Shown here one piece after another: positions 1-10,300 of a stretch of DNA of 64,000 nt (positions are counted from its first letter, which is position 1; the number at the start of each line of letters is the position of its first letter). Made by a program: the position numbers and the translations under genes. The DNA comes from an uncultured archaeon (GTDB lineage Archaea; Thermoplasmatota; Thermoplasmata; Thermoplasmatales; Thermoplasmataceae), in the NCBI GenBank assembly GCA_000965745.1, contig CP009479.1:2056457-2120456 (forward strand). Reading direction: 5' to 3'. Below the pieces are notes generated by a model that was given only the letters and a program-made list of their open reading frames with translations, ran no database searches and had not been told where the DNA came from.

Positions 1-114
1 TATGTCCAGAGAAACATACTCAACAGGGGAACTGTGATTCGGACTGAGGCTGGCGAGGCAAGGATAACATCAAGACCGGGCCAGGATGGCATAATTAACG
101 CAGTTCTTCTATGA
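1..114 (+). CDS. rps8e: 30S ribosomal protein S8e, C-terminal fragment
   Basis: This is the last 37 codons of a gene that begins outside the window. The reading frame from base 1 gives a tail with [16 protein letters not shown] and ends N-A-V-L-L, which is the very conserved C-terminus of archaeal S8e, a small-subunit ribosomal protein. The stop codon overlaps the ATG of the next gene (ATGA), so translation of the two is probably coupled. Only the tail is seen, but it is diagnostic. Confidence 0.9.
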   Translation, partial: YVQRNILNRGTVIRTEAGEARITSRPGQDGIINAVLL

Positions 115-365
115 CCTTTACTTTGTATACTCAATATTTCAACCCTAAAATATCCCGCTCCAAGGGCAGGAGAATTAAGAAATCTGCAGCCGAGAATTTT
201 ACTGATCAGAAACTTCACGAAATCCTTAGATCCATCAACGCAAAATATGAAATCAGGGATGCCAGGTACCCACGGGTTCCGTGGGAAGAGGCAAAAATGT
301 TTGTAGTCGAGTCAAAACTCAAAAAGTCCACAGTCATTAAGATGATTGAGAGAAAGCTGTCCTAA
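111..365 (+). CDS. srp19: signal recognition particle 19 kDa protein (SRP19)
   Basis: An 84-residue basic protein starting [17 protein letters not shown], the typical SRP19 RNA-binding opening. SRP19 binds helices 6 and 8 of 7S RNA and prepares it for SRP54 in co-translational targeting to the membrane. Length and basic composition fit archaeal SRP19. It overlaps the stop codon of the S8e gene by four bases and so lies in the same operon. The convergent priL gene ends a few bases into its 3' end (362-365). Confidence 0.93.
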   Translation: MTFTLYTQYFNPKISRSKGRRIKKSAAENFTDQKLHEILRSINAKYEIRDARYPRVPWEEAKMFVVESKLKKSTVIKMIERKLS

Positions 366-1351
366 TTCTTCTTTCTCTTCTTGACTTCATAATACCATAA
401 TGGGTGTTTTAGCCATTCCTGGTTGCAAAGTGTGTCGTCACCTTTGTAGCAGATATGGTTCGCCTGCAGAGTCGCACACTTTGGCGGAGAGTACTCGACT
501 CCGGAAATCTCCCCGGTTATATGCTTGACCTGATATTCAGTTGTTCTCGGGTCAAAATCAGGTGCGGTCTTGAACTGCTCAGCTATGTTTTCACCCTTCA
601 TGCCAACTTTGTGGAGAAAGCTTGCCAGTGTCAGTCTTGCTATGTGCGGAAGGTTTACCCCATCGTGAAGCTCTTTCAGGTACTCCTTGATGCAGGGGGG
701 GAAAAGCTTGAAATCTATCTCCCCGAGTTCCATGGTCTTCTTTGCATGGTTCTCCCTGTACAGCTTCTTCATTCTCTGTGCGAACTCAGACCACTCGCCC
801 AGTATCTCACGTGCTGAAGAGACGTCAATCCTGTCCACAATTTCAAAGGTTCTCGCAACAAAATGCTCCCTTATGACCTTTGCAACAGTCTCCTGAACTG
901 CGTAGACAAGACCGCCCCTTACGGCCTGGGATCTGAGCCTGTACCGGGACCCGCTAAGCCTTCTGGTGCTTCTCAGGAACTCTTCCACCGGAATGGAAAA
1001 CAGGCCATCAGTAACATCATAAGTTACACCTATCCCAACCTTTCCCGCATACTCTTCCACATCTTCCGGGTTCTCTTTTCTCAGAGAATTCTCAAGATAA
1101 TCCCTCTGCTGGTTGATCACTCTTGCAGTCAGGACACTTTCGTCTATGGCCGCAAGGATCCAGAGGGCCAGCCTGAATGCGTCATTGCCTATCCCGGGTG
1201 AGATTCCCCTTTCCTCAACGCTCCTTGCTATGAATTCCTCTGCCTCATTCCTGATCCGTGAGGCCGATGAGTCATTAGAGTTCAGAATGAACTCTATTTC
1301 TGAAGGCTTTGTAAACGATTTTTCATCCGGTATTATGAGGGAAGGTGTCAT
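362..1351 (-). CDS. priL: DNA primase large subunit PriL
   Basis: A 329-residue protein of the archaeo-eukaryotic primase large subunit family. It partners PriS in making RNA/DNA primers at replication forks. Four cysteines expected for the C-terminal 4Fe-4S cluster are visible at about residues 220 (PPC), 292 (PKC), 301 (HIC) and 309 (TLC), in the usual order. The C-terminus is very basic. Its ATG overlaps by one base the TGA of the upstream pepQ gene (TGATG), so the two are one minus-strand operon. It ends tail to tail with srp19. Confidence 0.92.
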   Translation of the reverse strand: MTPSLIIPDEKSFTKPSEIEFILNSNDSSASRIRNEAEEFIARSVEERGISPGIGNDAFRLALWILAAIDESVLTARVINQQRDYLENSLRKENPEDVEEYAGKVGIGVTYDVTDGLFSIPVEEFLRSTRRLSGSRYRLRSQAVRGGLVYAVQETVAKVIREHFVARTFEIVDRIDVSSAREILGEWSEFAQRMKKLYRENHAKKTMELGEIDFKLFPPCIKEYLKELHDGVNLPHIARLTLASFLHKVGMKGENIAEQFKTAPDFDPRTTEYQVKHITGEISGVEYSPPKCATLQANHICYKGDDTLCNQEWLKHPLWYYEVKKRKKN

Positions 1352-2433
1352 CAGGAAACTTCTATCAGATCATACGTGGGTGCACTTGTAATTTTCTCGA
1401 ATCCGTTCTTTTTAACAATCACGTCATCCTCTATGCGGACTCCTCCAAACTTTGGAATGTACACCCCGGGCTCCACCGTTACAACCATATTGGTTTTGAG
1501 GATGAAGTCCAGGTTTCTTCCAAGTGCGGGGTGATCATGGACATCCATTCCAAGGCCGTGGCCAAGGCTATGTATGAACCTCCCCTTGTACTTGGTGTCA
1601 TCAATGATTTTTGATGCTATTCCGTCCAAATCCTTTCCGTTTGCCCCGTCCTTTATCTCCTTCATGCTCTCTTCCTGGGCATTCCTGACAACTTCATACA
1701 TATCCTTCTGCTCCTGGCTCGCCCTGCCAAAGACCACGGTCCTGGTTATGTCAGAACAGTACCTTTTGTACAGTGCGCCGTAGTCCATCAGCACAAAGTC
1801 ACCCTTTTTCAGTTTAACATCATGGGGGCTGTAATGCGGCATGGAACTGTTTGCGCCAAAGGCTACTATTGTACTGAAAGAAGGCTCAGAAGCTCCCGCC
1901 TTCATCATCTCATAGGCCATTTCTGCTGCCACCTGGGCTTCGGTTATGCCTTCCCTGAACCTGTCCAAAATTGTGGGCAGGATCTCACTCCCAATCTTTG
2001 CCGCTTCCCTGAGCTTCTTGAGCTCTTCCTCCGATTTTATCTTCCTTGCTTCCGAAATTGAGCTGGAGACATCTATGAACTCTTTATCAGGAATTATCCT
2101 CAGCAGTTCCTTGTACAGGTCCATCGTGAGAGATGAGTAGTTGAGCCCTACTGTGTTCACGTCCTTGAACTCTTCCTTCAGGATATCCCTCATGCCGTTC
2201 CTCGAATCGTATACCACAACTTCGTGGCCGGTATCCCTGGCAACTTCCTCCTCAAGGGAGGAGGTTATGATCTTGAGATCATCTTTCGTAGCTATGACTG
2301 CAGACCCCTCAAAGGAACCGCTTTCGGCTCCAGTAAGATAGAAGAAGTTCTTGTCAATCGAATTGCCTCCGCCGTTCAGAATCAGTATGGTTTCAGCTTC
2401 TCTGGCAAAGGTGAATAAATTCTCATAGCTCAT
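1351..2433 (-). CDS. pepQ: Xaa-Pro dipeptidase/aminopeptidase (M24 family)
   Basis: A 360-residue M24 'pita-bread' metallopeptidase that cleaves Xaa-Pro bonds, probably cytoplasmic peptide turnover. The N-terminal half is the creatinase-N domain. The C-terminal half carries the dinuclear metal site: Asp in LMDYG, Asp in YCSDITR, His in HSLGHGLG, Glu in TVEPGVY and Glu in RIEDDV. A TATA-like element lies about 25 nt before the ATG, so the transcript may be leaderless. It is the first gene of an operon with priL, a pairing that looks like co-transcription rather than shared function. Confidence 0.88.
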   Translation of the reverse strand: MSYENLFTFAREAETILILNGGGNSIDKNFFYLTGAESGSFEGSAVIATKDDLKIITSSLEEEVARDTGHEVVVYDSRNGMRDILKEEFKDVNTVGLNYSSLTMDLYKELLRIIPDKEFIDVSSSISEARKIKSEEELKKLREAAKIGSEILPTILDRFREGITEAQVAAEMAYEMMKAGASEPSFSTIVAFGANSSMPHYSPHDVKLKKGDFVLMDYGALYKRYCSDITRTVVFGRASQEQKDMYEVVRNAQEESMKEIKDGANGKDLDGIASKIIDDTKYKGRFIHSLGHGLGMDVHDHPALGRNLDFILKTNMVVTVEPGVYIPKFGGVRIEDDVIVKKNGFEKITSAPTYDLIEVS

Positions 2434-2503
2434 GAACCATAAGGTTGAGACAAAATATAATCATTCTCCAATCGCCGGATTATCGTGCCCAAAGTGTATG
2501 GCG

Positions 2504-3580
2504 TCAGAACTTTGCCTTTAAGTCCCTCATCTTGATAGCACGCCTCATCCGGTTAATCCTGATAGGTAGAGGTGGGTGGGTGATGCCGCCCGAAGCTTGG
2601 ACTGGTGTCAGATTGAGATAGTTTGTCTTAAGAAGTGCGTTTACTGCGGCTTCCTCTGTCTGGAACCTAGATGCAAACATATCAGCCTGCAGTTCATACC
2701 CTCTCTTTACGGCGGGGACAAGTGCGGGTATGCCCAGGATGAAGAGGAATATGCCTGCCTGTGTCAGGAGGGCAGAGGCCAACTCATTTGAAATATAGAG
2801 GTAGGAGAAGAACATGACCGCAGACGCAAACAGAAGGAAGAATGTCAGTGCGAGAGTCTTCAGGTTGTGCCTGTAGATCACATGCCCCAGCTCGTGGGCA
2901 AGTATCACCAGCGCCTCATTCTCAGTGAGGTTCTCGAGCAGGTAATCAGTCACATACACTTTATTGGACAGTATTCCGGTGCAGTATGCATTTGCCACTT
3001 TCATTTTCTTCTCCGGAACAATGCGTATCGTGAATTCCGGCATGCTGGTTGAGCTTGCAATATGAGAAACACCGGATCTGATAACTTCAGACTGTATCTG
3101 GGTGGACATTTTCTCGTATCTAACAAATCTTGGGCTGTAGACGCTCAGGATGAATGACACCACTATGAATGCTATAACCACGGAAAAGAATTCAATCTGG
3201 TTGAATCCCCTGTAAGTTTCCACCAGTACGAATATCAGAACCGTAAGTACTATTGAAGCCATCCTTATCGTATACATGGAGTAATCTGAATGAATGATAT
3301 AATAACCAAAACTGACAGTAAGCTCCCTGTATCTCTTCTCCGTCCTGTATCTTGCGAATATTGCCACAAGAACAGTTGCTATGTATATCGCAACAGAAAG
3401 GCCGAGCAGCAATACGCTCTCAATGAAGAATATCCAGATTATCAGCAGTACAGCAGGCATAAGGAAGAGGAGGATTGAAAAGGGCCTTGTGGCTCCTTTA
3501 AGGTGCTGGATATAGTCGATGGACCTCTTTTCCAGCTCATCGTATTGAGGAGGGTTTGCACGGATAAGATCCTCTATCAT
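2504..3580 (-). CDS. htpX: HtpX-like M48 membrane metalloprotease
   Basis: Membrane-bound zinc protease, probably for quality control of membrane proteins. The HELGH zinc motif (L-A-H-E-L-G-H) is clear, and a second zinc-ligand region follows (E-L-Q-A-D-M-F-A). There are two N-terminal hydrophobic hairpins and another pair after the HELGH helix, as in HtpX/Ste24-type enzymes. The open frame extends to 3661, but I prefer the ATG at 3580 (M-I-E-D-L-I-R). A TATA-like TTTTAAG lies about 25 nt upstream of it, and the extra 27 residues look like leader. The gene is divergent from queE. Confidence 0.85.
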   Translation of the reverse strand: MIEDLIRANPPQYDELEKRSIDYIQHLKGATRPFSILLFLMPAVLLIIWIFFIESVLLLGLSVAIYIATVLVAIFARYRTEKRYRELTVSFGYYIIHSDYSMYTIRMASIVLTVLIFVLVETYRGFNQIEFFSVVIAFIVVSFILSVYSPRFVRYEKMSTQIQSEVIRSGVSHIASSTSMPEFTIRIVPEKKMKVANAYCTGILSNKVYVTDYLLENLTENEALVILAHELGHVIYRHNLKTLALTFFLLFASAVMFFSYLYISNELASALLTQAGIFLFILGIPALVPAVKRGYELQADMFASRFQTEEAAVNALLKTNYLNLTPVQASGGITHPPLPIRINRMRRAIKMRDLKAKF

Positions 3581-3692
3581 GATTATTATACCCGGAGCCG
3601 GCTTAAAAGTGTGTACCCATCTCTTTATGGCCTCAGTTCCATGGACGGCAAAAAAAGGCAATGCCTAAATTCTGGTCATTAATCATGATCCT

Positions 3693-4322
3693 GTGCTCTT
3701 AACGGAAATGTTCGAAAGCATCCAGGGCGAGGGCCCCCTGATCGGGGTGCCGATGATGTTTGTCCGGACAAACAGATGTAACCTCAGATGCAAATGGTGT
3801 GACTCAACCTACACCTTCCAGGGTGGCCAGGAATACATGCTCGAGTATGTTCTGGACAAGGTTTCCAAGTCCAGAAGCGAATGGGTATGCTTCACCGGGG
3901 GAGAGCCACTGTTGCAGAGGGATGCCCCGGAATTCGTCCGTGGTGCAGTAAAGGCGGGCAGGAAGGTCCTGATTGAGACCGGGGGTTCAATATCCATTGC
4001 CGATTTCGTCCGGATTGAAAACACAGTCATAGACATGGACATCAAGACGCCATCATCTGAAGAGCAGGAAAGCCTGGACAGGAAGAACCTGGAACTGCTG
4101 AGGAGCACAGACTATGTCAAATTTGTAATATCAGACGACCGGGATTTTGATTACGCCGTTGATTTCCTCGGCAATCTTGGGAAAGATACGCAGGTTGTGT
4201 TTCAGCCGGCATGGGGCTCAAGCCTGAAGGAGCTCACCGAAAGAGTCCTCAAGAATAACCTGAATGTGAGGGTGCTGCCTCAACTTCACAAACTGATATG
4301 GGGGGAGATACCTGGGGTCTGA
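3693..4322 (+). CDS. queE: 7-carboxy-7-deazaguanine synthase (QueE, radical SAM)
   Basis: A 209-residue radical SAM enzyme that turns carboxy-tetrahydropterin into 7-carboxy-7-deazaguanine, the precursor of archaeosine in tRNA. The N-terminal signature E-M-F-E-S-I-Q-G-E-G is typical. The SAM-cluster motif C-N-L-R-C-K-W-C (Cys29, 33, 36) and F-T-G-G-E-P-L are intact. The start used is GTG at 3693, because an in-frame stop lies at 3666. An ATG at 3708 would cut into the conserved signature. No other archaeosine genes are adjacent. Confidence 0.9.
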   Translation: MLLTEMFESIQGEGPLIGVPMMFVRTNRCNLRCKWCDSTYTFQGGQEYMLEYVLDKVSKSRSEWVCFTGGEPLLQRDAPEFVRGAVKAGRKVLIETGGSISIADFVRIENTVIDMDIKTPSSEEQESLDRKNLELLRSTDYVKFVISDDRDFDYAVDFLGNLGKDTQVVFQPAWGSSLKELTERVLKNNLNVRVLPQLHKLIWGEIPGV

Positions 4323-4354
4323 TTTTATAGATATTCGGCATTGCTGGTGCATAC

Positions 4355-5620
4355 ATGACTGATGTCGCGATTTCGGGCAGGTTCTATTACCAGGGGAGAT
4401 TCAGGGACCTGACAGTTGGGGTAACAAACGGGATAATATCAGAAATCAAGAAGAACCTGAAGGCACAGGTGCATTATTCGGTGGAAGGCGGAATTTTACC
4501 GGGTTCAACCGATACACACGTTCATTTCAGGGACCCCGGGGAAACTGCGAAGGAAGACTTCTCAACAGGATCGGCAGCTGCTGTTTACGGGGGAACAACC
4601 ACAGTATTGGACATGCCGAACAACAGGCTGCCAATAGTGGATTACGACCGATTTTATGATAAAAAGGCTGCAATCAGGGGGAGATCATACTGCGATTACG
4701 GCCTTTACTCCCTTTTTACAGGCGGCAATGCCCAGGTTCTCAGCAAAGAGAGCATAGCATTAAAGATATATCTGGGGGGAAGCACAAATTCAACCGGACT
4801 TGCTTCCATACCCCAGGATCAGATATCAAAACTTCGAGAGGAGGGTTTCAGGCTCGTTTTTCATGCAGAATCTGATGAATGCCTTGATAGAAACAGAAGG
4901 GAGGTGCATTCTCTCGCTGATCATGACCTGTCCAGGCCCGAAGCTTGTGAGAAGATGGCAGTGGACTACGTGGCATCCCTGAAGTACCCGGATAAAACTG
5001 TCACACACATTAGCAGCATGGCATCATTGGCGGACATAAAGTCAAGGGATTTCAAGATCGAAGCTACACCACACCATCTGCTTCTCAATGAGGCCATGGG
5101 CCTTGGCCCTAAAGGAAAGGTCAACCCACCACTGCGGTCAAAAGATACCCAGCTCAGCCTGCTAGAAGCGTACGCCGGAGGCAGAATCGACGTGGTTTCT
5201 TCCGATCACGCGCCGCACACGGAAGAGGACAAGGATGGATTCGAGTATGCAAAATCAGGGATAATAGGTGTCGAAACCAGGCTTCCCCTGATGCTCGCAC
5301 TTGTAAAGAAAGGAATTGTCCCGATGGAAGTGTTTTACCGTACAGTAATAGAGAATCCACCCGCAAATTTCGGAATCAAAAAGGGGAAGCTTGAGATCGG
5401 TTATGTCGCAGATTTCTTCTCGGTGAAGCTCTCCGAAATGCAGAAGATCAACGAGAACCGCCTCCATTCTAAGAACAGCTTCAGCCCCTTTGACGGGTTC
5501 GATGCAGTTTTCCCTGAAAATGTTTTCATCAGGGGATCACCGGCACTGGAGAACGGGGAATTGCTTTCTGACAGGCAGGGATTGTTCCTGAACGACATTA
5601 AAGGAGCCCGAAATGCCTGA
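4355..5620 (+). CDS. pyrC: dihydroorotase
   Basis: A 421-residue amidohydrolase that closes carbamoyl-aspartate to dihydroorotate in pyrimidine synthesis. The metal motif D-T-H-V-H-F-R-D-P-G, the later catalytic S-S-D-H-A-P-H, and further conserved His residues (H-A-E-S, T-H-I-S-S) match class I dihydroorotases. The Lys in L-K-I-Y-L-G could be the bridging carbamylated lysine. A TATA-like element (ttttatag) is about 25 nt before the ATG, suggesting a leaderless mRNA. The 3' end overlaps the convergent HAD phosphatase by 23 bases. Allantoinase is the main alternative and is less likely in an archaeon. Confidence 0.9.
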   Translation: MTDVAISGRFYYQGRFRDLTVGVTNGIISEIKKNLKAQVHYSVEGGILPGSTDTHVHFRDPGETAKEDFSTGSAAAVYGGTTTVLDMPNNRLPIVDYDRFYDKKAAIRGRSYCDYGLYSLFTGGNAQVLSKESIALKIYLGGSTNSTGLASIPQDQISKLREEGFRLVFHAESDECLDRNRREVHSLADHDLSRPEACEKMAVDYVASLKYPDKTVTHISSMASLADIKSRDFKIEATPHHLLLNEAMGLGPKGKVNPPLRSKDTQLSLLEAYAGGRIDVVSSDHAPHTEEDKDGFEYAKSGIIGVETRLPLMLALVKKGIVPMEVFYRTVIENPPANFGIKKGKLEIGYVADFFSVKLSEMQKINENRLHSKNSFSPFDGFDAVFPENVFIRGSPALENGELLSDRQGLFLNDIKGARNA

Positions 5621-6278
5621 AGATGTCTATGACGCCCCTCCCATGGGATTCGTCTGAGATGTACTCACACTCCTCTTTAATGCTGTCAGTAGCATTTGCC
5701 ACAGTTGCTTTCCTGACCGGAACCTCGTACATCGCATAGTCATTGTCAGAATCTCCACACACCAGGACTTCATCCTTGCCCAGGCCGAACATTTCAATGA
5801 GCTTTCTTATCGCGAAAGCCTTCGTCTGCCCCTTGCTCATGATGTGCCATGCGTATGTGCTGTCAACTATTTCGACCCTGTTCAGCCATTCGCCGGGTGT
5901 CCTGGCAATCTCGTTCAGCATAGCTTCCCTATCTGCAGAAAATGCAACAGAAGTTTCTCTCCACCTGTTGGTCAGAATCTCACTTATGCTTGCCCTGTTT
6001 TGAAGGTACTTAAAAAACTTCAGTGGAACTTCCTTCGTGAAAAACGTCTCAATGGAATCGTTTGAGAGGATCACACCTCCATTCTCACCGAATACTGGCC
6101 CGTTTATTCCGAGATATGTTTTAAGCGCATACATCACTGGAATAACGTTTCCGCTCACCAGGCTTATCAGCGTTCCCCTCTCCTGCACTTTTGGAAGGGT
6201 TTCAACAACTTCGGGGGCTATCCTCCTGTCTTTTTCGCTCAGGGTTCCGTCCACATCCAGGACTACTAGCTTAATCAC
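5598..6278 (-). CDS. HAD phosphatase, phosphoglycolate phosphatase-like (TA0175 type)
   Basis: A 226-residue HAD-superfamily hydrolase with the class IIB cap seen in archaeal phosphoglycolate phosphatases. Motif I is D-V-D-G-T-L, motif II is in S-L-V-S-G-N, and motif III/IV is V-C-G-D-S-D-N-D. It probably removes 2-phosphoglycolate or a similar small phosphate ester. A sucrose-phosphatase- or mannosyl-phosphatase-like role is possible. The start is GTG at 6278, and it shares an AT-rich promoter with the divergent rnp4 gene. Its 3' end overlaps pyrC. Confidence 0.82.
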   Translation of the reverse strand: MIKLVVLDVDGTLSEKDRRIAPEVVETLPKVQERGTLISLVSGNVIPVMYALKTYLGINGPVFGENGGVILSNDSIETFFTKEVPLKFFKYLQNRASISEILTNRWRETSVAFSADREAMLNEIARTPGEWLNRVEIVDSTYAWHIMSKGQTKAFAIRKLIEMFGLGKDEVLVCGDSDNDYAMYEVPVRKATVANATDSIKEECEYISDESHGRGVIDIFRHFGLL

Positions 6279-6288
6279 TGCACGTCAC

Positions 6289-6305
6289 ATATATATAAAA
6301 TTAAT
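6289..6305. promoter_or_regulatory. shared divergent promoter region (TATA) for the HAD phosphatase and rnp4
   Basis: Only 47 bases separate the two divergent start codons. The tract atatatataaaattaat contains TATA-like sequence readable on both strands, and lies about 25 nt from the rnp4 TTG and 10-25 nt from the phosphatase GTG. This favours leaderless transcription of rnp4 from the TTG. Confidence 0.5.
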
Positions 6306-6325
6306 AATTATTCCTGTGAAACCAA

Positions 6326-6625
6326 TTGAACAAGAAGGAAATGCTCGGCATTGCGAAAGAAAGAATCAGTATTCTCCACAGAATCTCAATGGGAGAAAAA
6401 GACACTGATATTGCGTCAGCGAGAAAGCATGTGGAGATGATGGAGGCAATAGCGAAAAGAACGGACATAACCCTCCCTCCAGGAATAAAAAGATCATACT
6501 GCAAAAAATGCAAGACCCCATACGGAGCAGAAACCAGGCTCAGAATCAAGAAAGGAAAAATCATGCTTTTATCATGCGGTTCCTGCGGTGACAGGAGAAG
6601 ACTCGTTTATTCACTACACCGCTAA
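6326..6625 (+). CDS. rnp4: ribonuclease P protein component 4 (Rpp21/Rpr2 family)
   Basis: A 99-residue basic protein with an N-terminal helical part and a zinc ribbon formed by Cys59, Cys62, Cys84 and Cys87 (Y-C-K-K-C and S-C-G-S-C), as in archaeal RNase P subunit Rpp21. With Rpp29 it supports the specificity domain of RNase P RNA in tRNA 5' maturation. The start chosen is TTG at 6326, which lies at leaderless distance from the TATA element. An ATG at 6341 is the alternative. Confidence 0.9.
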   Translation: MNKKEMLGIAKERISILHRISMGEKDTDIASARKHVEMMEAIAKRTDITLPPGIKRSYCKKCKTPYGAETRLRIKKGKIMLLSCGSCGDRRRLVYSLHR

Positions 6626-6978
6626 GGCGCCCCGAAGACCATGCAGTTGCCGGGAAAGCAAGGGCAAATGCCAGGCAATGCTTGCGCTCTTTTTCAAAAC
6701 CTGAAAGGAGACAAAAAGCAGTGCTCTCTCCCTGATTTTCCTTCTGAAACAAAAAGTGAGATTGGAGTCATGTTATCCACGCAATGGCCATTACAAGGAA
6801 CAGAATTAATACTGCAGGAATCATTGTATGAACGACATCTGCCAACTCAATAAGCCGGGCACTCCAATAATTGCAGAGTCCGCATGGTCTTAATTTTGAA
6901 CGTGTAAATCCCTTCCGGCGGCACAGGGCTGCAAATCCCTGTTAGAATTAGATTGGTTGATTTACGGTACGGATAGTT
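6626..6978. other. gene-free interval with a hairpin and a repeated motif
   Basis: This lies between the convergent ends of rnp4 and the small gene at 6979. I see no convincing gene. It contains the first copy of an intergenic repeat (6821-6852: TCATTGTATGAACGACATCT, then CTCAATAA a few bases later). It also has a perfect 6-bp hairpin, acagggctgcaaatccctgt, at about 6927-6946, which looks like an anticodon arm but has no tRNA around it. Confidence 0.4.
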
Positions 6979-7206
6979 CTACTCTGAAAGTGTTTCAACC
7001 TGGAACAGAACCTTGAAACCCTCAAGGGTCGCCTGTATTTTGTCTGCAAACCATATTGAATCTTCCGTGGTGGCATTATTTCCCCATTCGTATACAAGAT
7101 CCTGCTCGCCAATGACAGGCTTGAATCCCAGTGACCTGAGTCTGTTTATTACCTCGCTTGGCTTTGCCCCCTCACTTGAAAAAGTTACTTTGAGATAGGT
7201 TTTCAT
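6979..7206 (-). CDS. small conserved-looking hypothetical protein
   Basis: About 75 residues from the ATG at 7206 (M-K-T-Y-L-K-V-T-F). It reads as one small alpha/beta domain with no signal peptide or membrane segment. I do not recognise a family. The reading frame opens at 7230, but a TATA-like atatatattaat lies directly before that point and about 27 nt before 7206, so the downstream ATG is preferred. It is convergent with rnp4 and upstream of the MMPL gene on the same strand, with a separate promoter. Confidence 0.55.
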   Translation of the reverse strand: MKTYLKVTFSSEGAKPSEVINRLRSLGFKPVIGEQDLVYEWGNNATTEDSIWFADKIQATLEGFKVLFQVETLSE

Positions 7207-7302
7207 AGGATTCACTCGTAGATTACCCATTAATATATATTCTTTTTCTAAACCAACCGCTGCGTTAAAATGCAGGTTATTCTGAAGAAAAATGATGATT
7301 AA

Positions 7303-10300
7303 TTAGTTATCATTATCCTTTGAATTCATCTTATATGGCCACCAGTTCCATTTCTTGAGGAACATCATTATTGTAGGCACGAAGAAGGGCCAGCTGATGA
7401 AAGTATCTACAATGACACCGAGTGCGAGGCCAAGGCCTATCTCTTCCATGATCCCTATGCCGCTGGTATACAACGCGCCAAAGGTGACGAAGAGAAGCAT
7501 CCCAAGGGTCACAATTACACCTCCGTTTTCCTTGATGCTGAGAAGTGTTGCCTCCTCGTCGGTTGCCCCTTTCATAACCTCTTCCCTGACCCTTGTCACC
7601 ATGAATATATCATAGTCCAACCCTACTGCCAGGAGGGTGATGAAGGTGAATAATGGCAGGAAGATCAGGATAGGCTCTCCCTGGCCATAGTAGATTATCA
7701 GGAAGACTGCGGAGAGTGCAGCAAGCACTGATGACACCACCATTGCAATGAGCCTTATGGGGGTGAACAGTGAACTGAGCTGTATGAGCAGTACTGCGAA
7801 TATTGCAATCAGAAGGATGGGCACCATCTTGACGAATGTGGATTCAGTATACGTGTGCGCGTCATTCAGAGATTGCGTCAGACCACCAATGTAGTAGTTC
7901 TGTACCGTCCCCTGGGCGGTGGCGCCTGATGATTCCAGAGTGCCGTTTATGAGCGTTGGAAGGGTTTTTACAAAATTGCTGGCCTGATCCCGCCAGCTGA
8001 CGGAAGAAAGCTGGAAATCTATGGTCGCAAAGTGTGAATCACTCCCGATGAACGAGTTTGTTTGATTCCTGTATGTTGAGTTATAGCTCGAAGGGACGGT
8101 TGAGAAATCCGGCGGCACAAATGAGCCGTAAGGGAATGTTGGGCCGTAAACCTGGGTTATCTCATTCTGGTTCATAAGCGCCTTCTCAACTGCGCTTATC
8201 TGCCCCATTTCTGTGAGGTTGTAATTTCCGTTTGAAACAAGCGGAGATGCAAATTTCATTACTATGAATCCACGATCGAAGAAGTCGCCGTTGAACGAAT
8301 TGTTAACGACTTCCAGTGCCTGGATCCCACTGCTCGATGGCACCAGGTCGAAAACATTCATGCTAGTCGGCGTCTCGAAGTAAACGTAGGAAGCGAGGAA
8401 AGTTACTACGAGGAAAACTACCAGCATCTTCTTCTTGTTGTTCTTCACAACACCCGCAATCCTTGTCATGGATTTCTCGAGGGGGAATTTCTCGGCGTGC
8501 GTTATGTCGGATGGCCAGAACAGCTTTGTGCCAGTCTTTTCTAGGATTGCGATGAGGAATGTATTGGCCAGAGCTATTGAAATGCCCACGCCTATTGCGT
8601 TGGTGAGACCGGAATCGCTGAATATAGGGATATTGGAAAGCCAGAGTACAATATAGGATAGTGCAACAGTTATGCCGGATGTGAACACAGCATGTCCTGC
8701 CCACTGCCCCGCGTCGAATAAAGCTGTGGGGTTCCCGCGCCTCCTCTCCTGCCTGTATCTTGACATGATGTAGACCACATAATCGCTTGTAAGCCCAAGG
8801 ATTAGTATCAGGAGCAGTGTCGGGGTGATGAATGAGATCGAGGCATGGAACACATACTGGTAGAGGAGTCCATTGAGGCCCATCGAAAGTACTGTTGAGA
8901 ACGCGAAAATAGCCAGTGGTATGAATGCTGCAACTGGTGACCTGAAGAAAAGCCCGACGATTATGATGGAAAGGGCAATCCCAATAACAAGGGCGCGAAC
9001 CATTCCGTTCAATATCTCATTGCTCAACTGCTGATCAAGAGCGCTTGTCCCTGCCACATAGTAATGGCTGCTTGGAAGCATTCCGCCTGATTTAGAATAG
9101 TTGTTTGAAATATCCGTAACAGTGTTTACAACAGTAAGGCTGTAATTTTCAGAAAAGCTCGCAATCATTATAGTGGTACTGTTGTCGTATCCAACGAACT
9201 GGTGAAACACATACGGAGTTGGAATAACCGGGTAGCTCGCGAATGATCCATGGAGTATTTCGCTTCTTACGAGGGATTCTATGTTGTCCGTGCTGTTAAG
9301 TGCCCTGAGGAAACCTTCCAGGGTTTGACCATTGTAAGTTATCAGGGGGTTGCCCTTGAGTGTATACTTGGTCCCGTTTGCTACCATGGGGACCATCAGC
9401 TGCATTATTTGAGGGTCGGTAGCAGGCTGTCCGAGTCCGTAAACACTTTCAAGGAAACCATTAACTGTCAGGTTCAGGCTGTCACCAATAAATGATACCA
9501 AGGTGGAATTCGACGACAACTGGCTGGAAAATGTGCTGATTGTATAGTTCCTGACAAAGCCCGTATAATTTGTATCCTTGTAATAGGACCCTGCTGTACC
9601 AAGGTAGGAGAAGAACGAATAATTTGCATTTATGGCATAGATCAGATCTCTTTGTTGAGGGGTATTCTGAAGCAAAGCGTAGAAGGGGGAAGTTGAATTG
9701 TGAAGTGCCCAGTTAATGGAGTCATTCATCGCGTTCTGCAGATTTGTGGGTGTATAGTATGTGTATGTGCTATTCCAGTACTGGGTGAAGTTGTTCACGT
9801 ACGAAACAGCTGGTTCAGTGTATCCTGTTGAGTTTACTGTCTGAGAATACGCCAATGAGACATTTCCACCGGTGTTGGAAAAAACACTTAGATAATATGC
9901 CGGAAGTCCATAGATCAATCCAACAGTCTGGTTTACACTGTTGTTCAGTACAGTCATCTGATTATTGATCGATGAAATCAGTGAATAGGTTGAATTCAAC
10001 TCCTGTTTGAGGCCTTCGGAGAAGTGGTACAAAGTGCTGTTTTCAAGGGTGAAAGCAGTGGTAATATTATCGTATCCATTTACAGTCTTGAGATAGGATG
10101 TTACGTTCTGCTCGAGGCTGATTATTCCGGCTGCCCCTTTCTGAGTTGTCACACTGGTGTTACTGGTTACAATAATGAGTGCAGACCCGTTCGAGCCAGG
10201 ACCCTCAGACGATGAGAAATACTGGGTTTGAAGGTCACTTGCTTTCTGAGCCATGGAATTAGCAGGAACAATACTTCCCCCAAGATTGTATGAGGTGTTG

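Noticed and set aside
6900-6960. tRNA-Cys-like hairpin acagggctgcaaatccctgt
   Set aside because: The loop would have eight bases, and no T-arm (GTTCRA) or acceptor stem is found around it.
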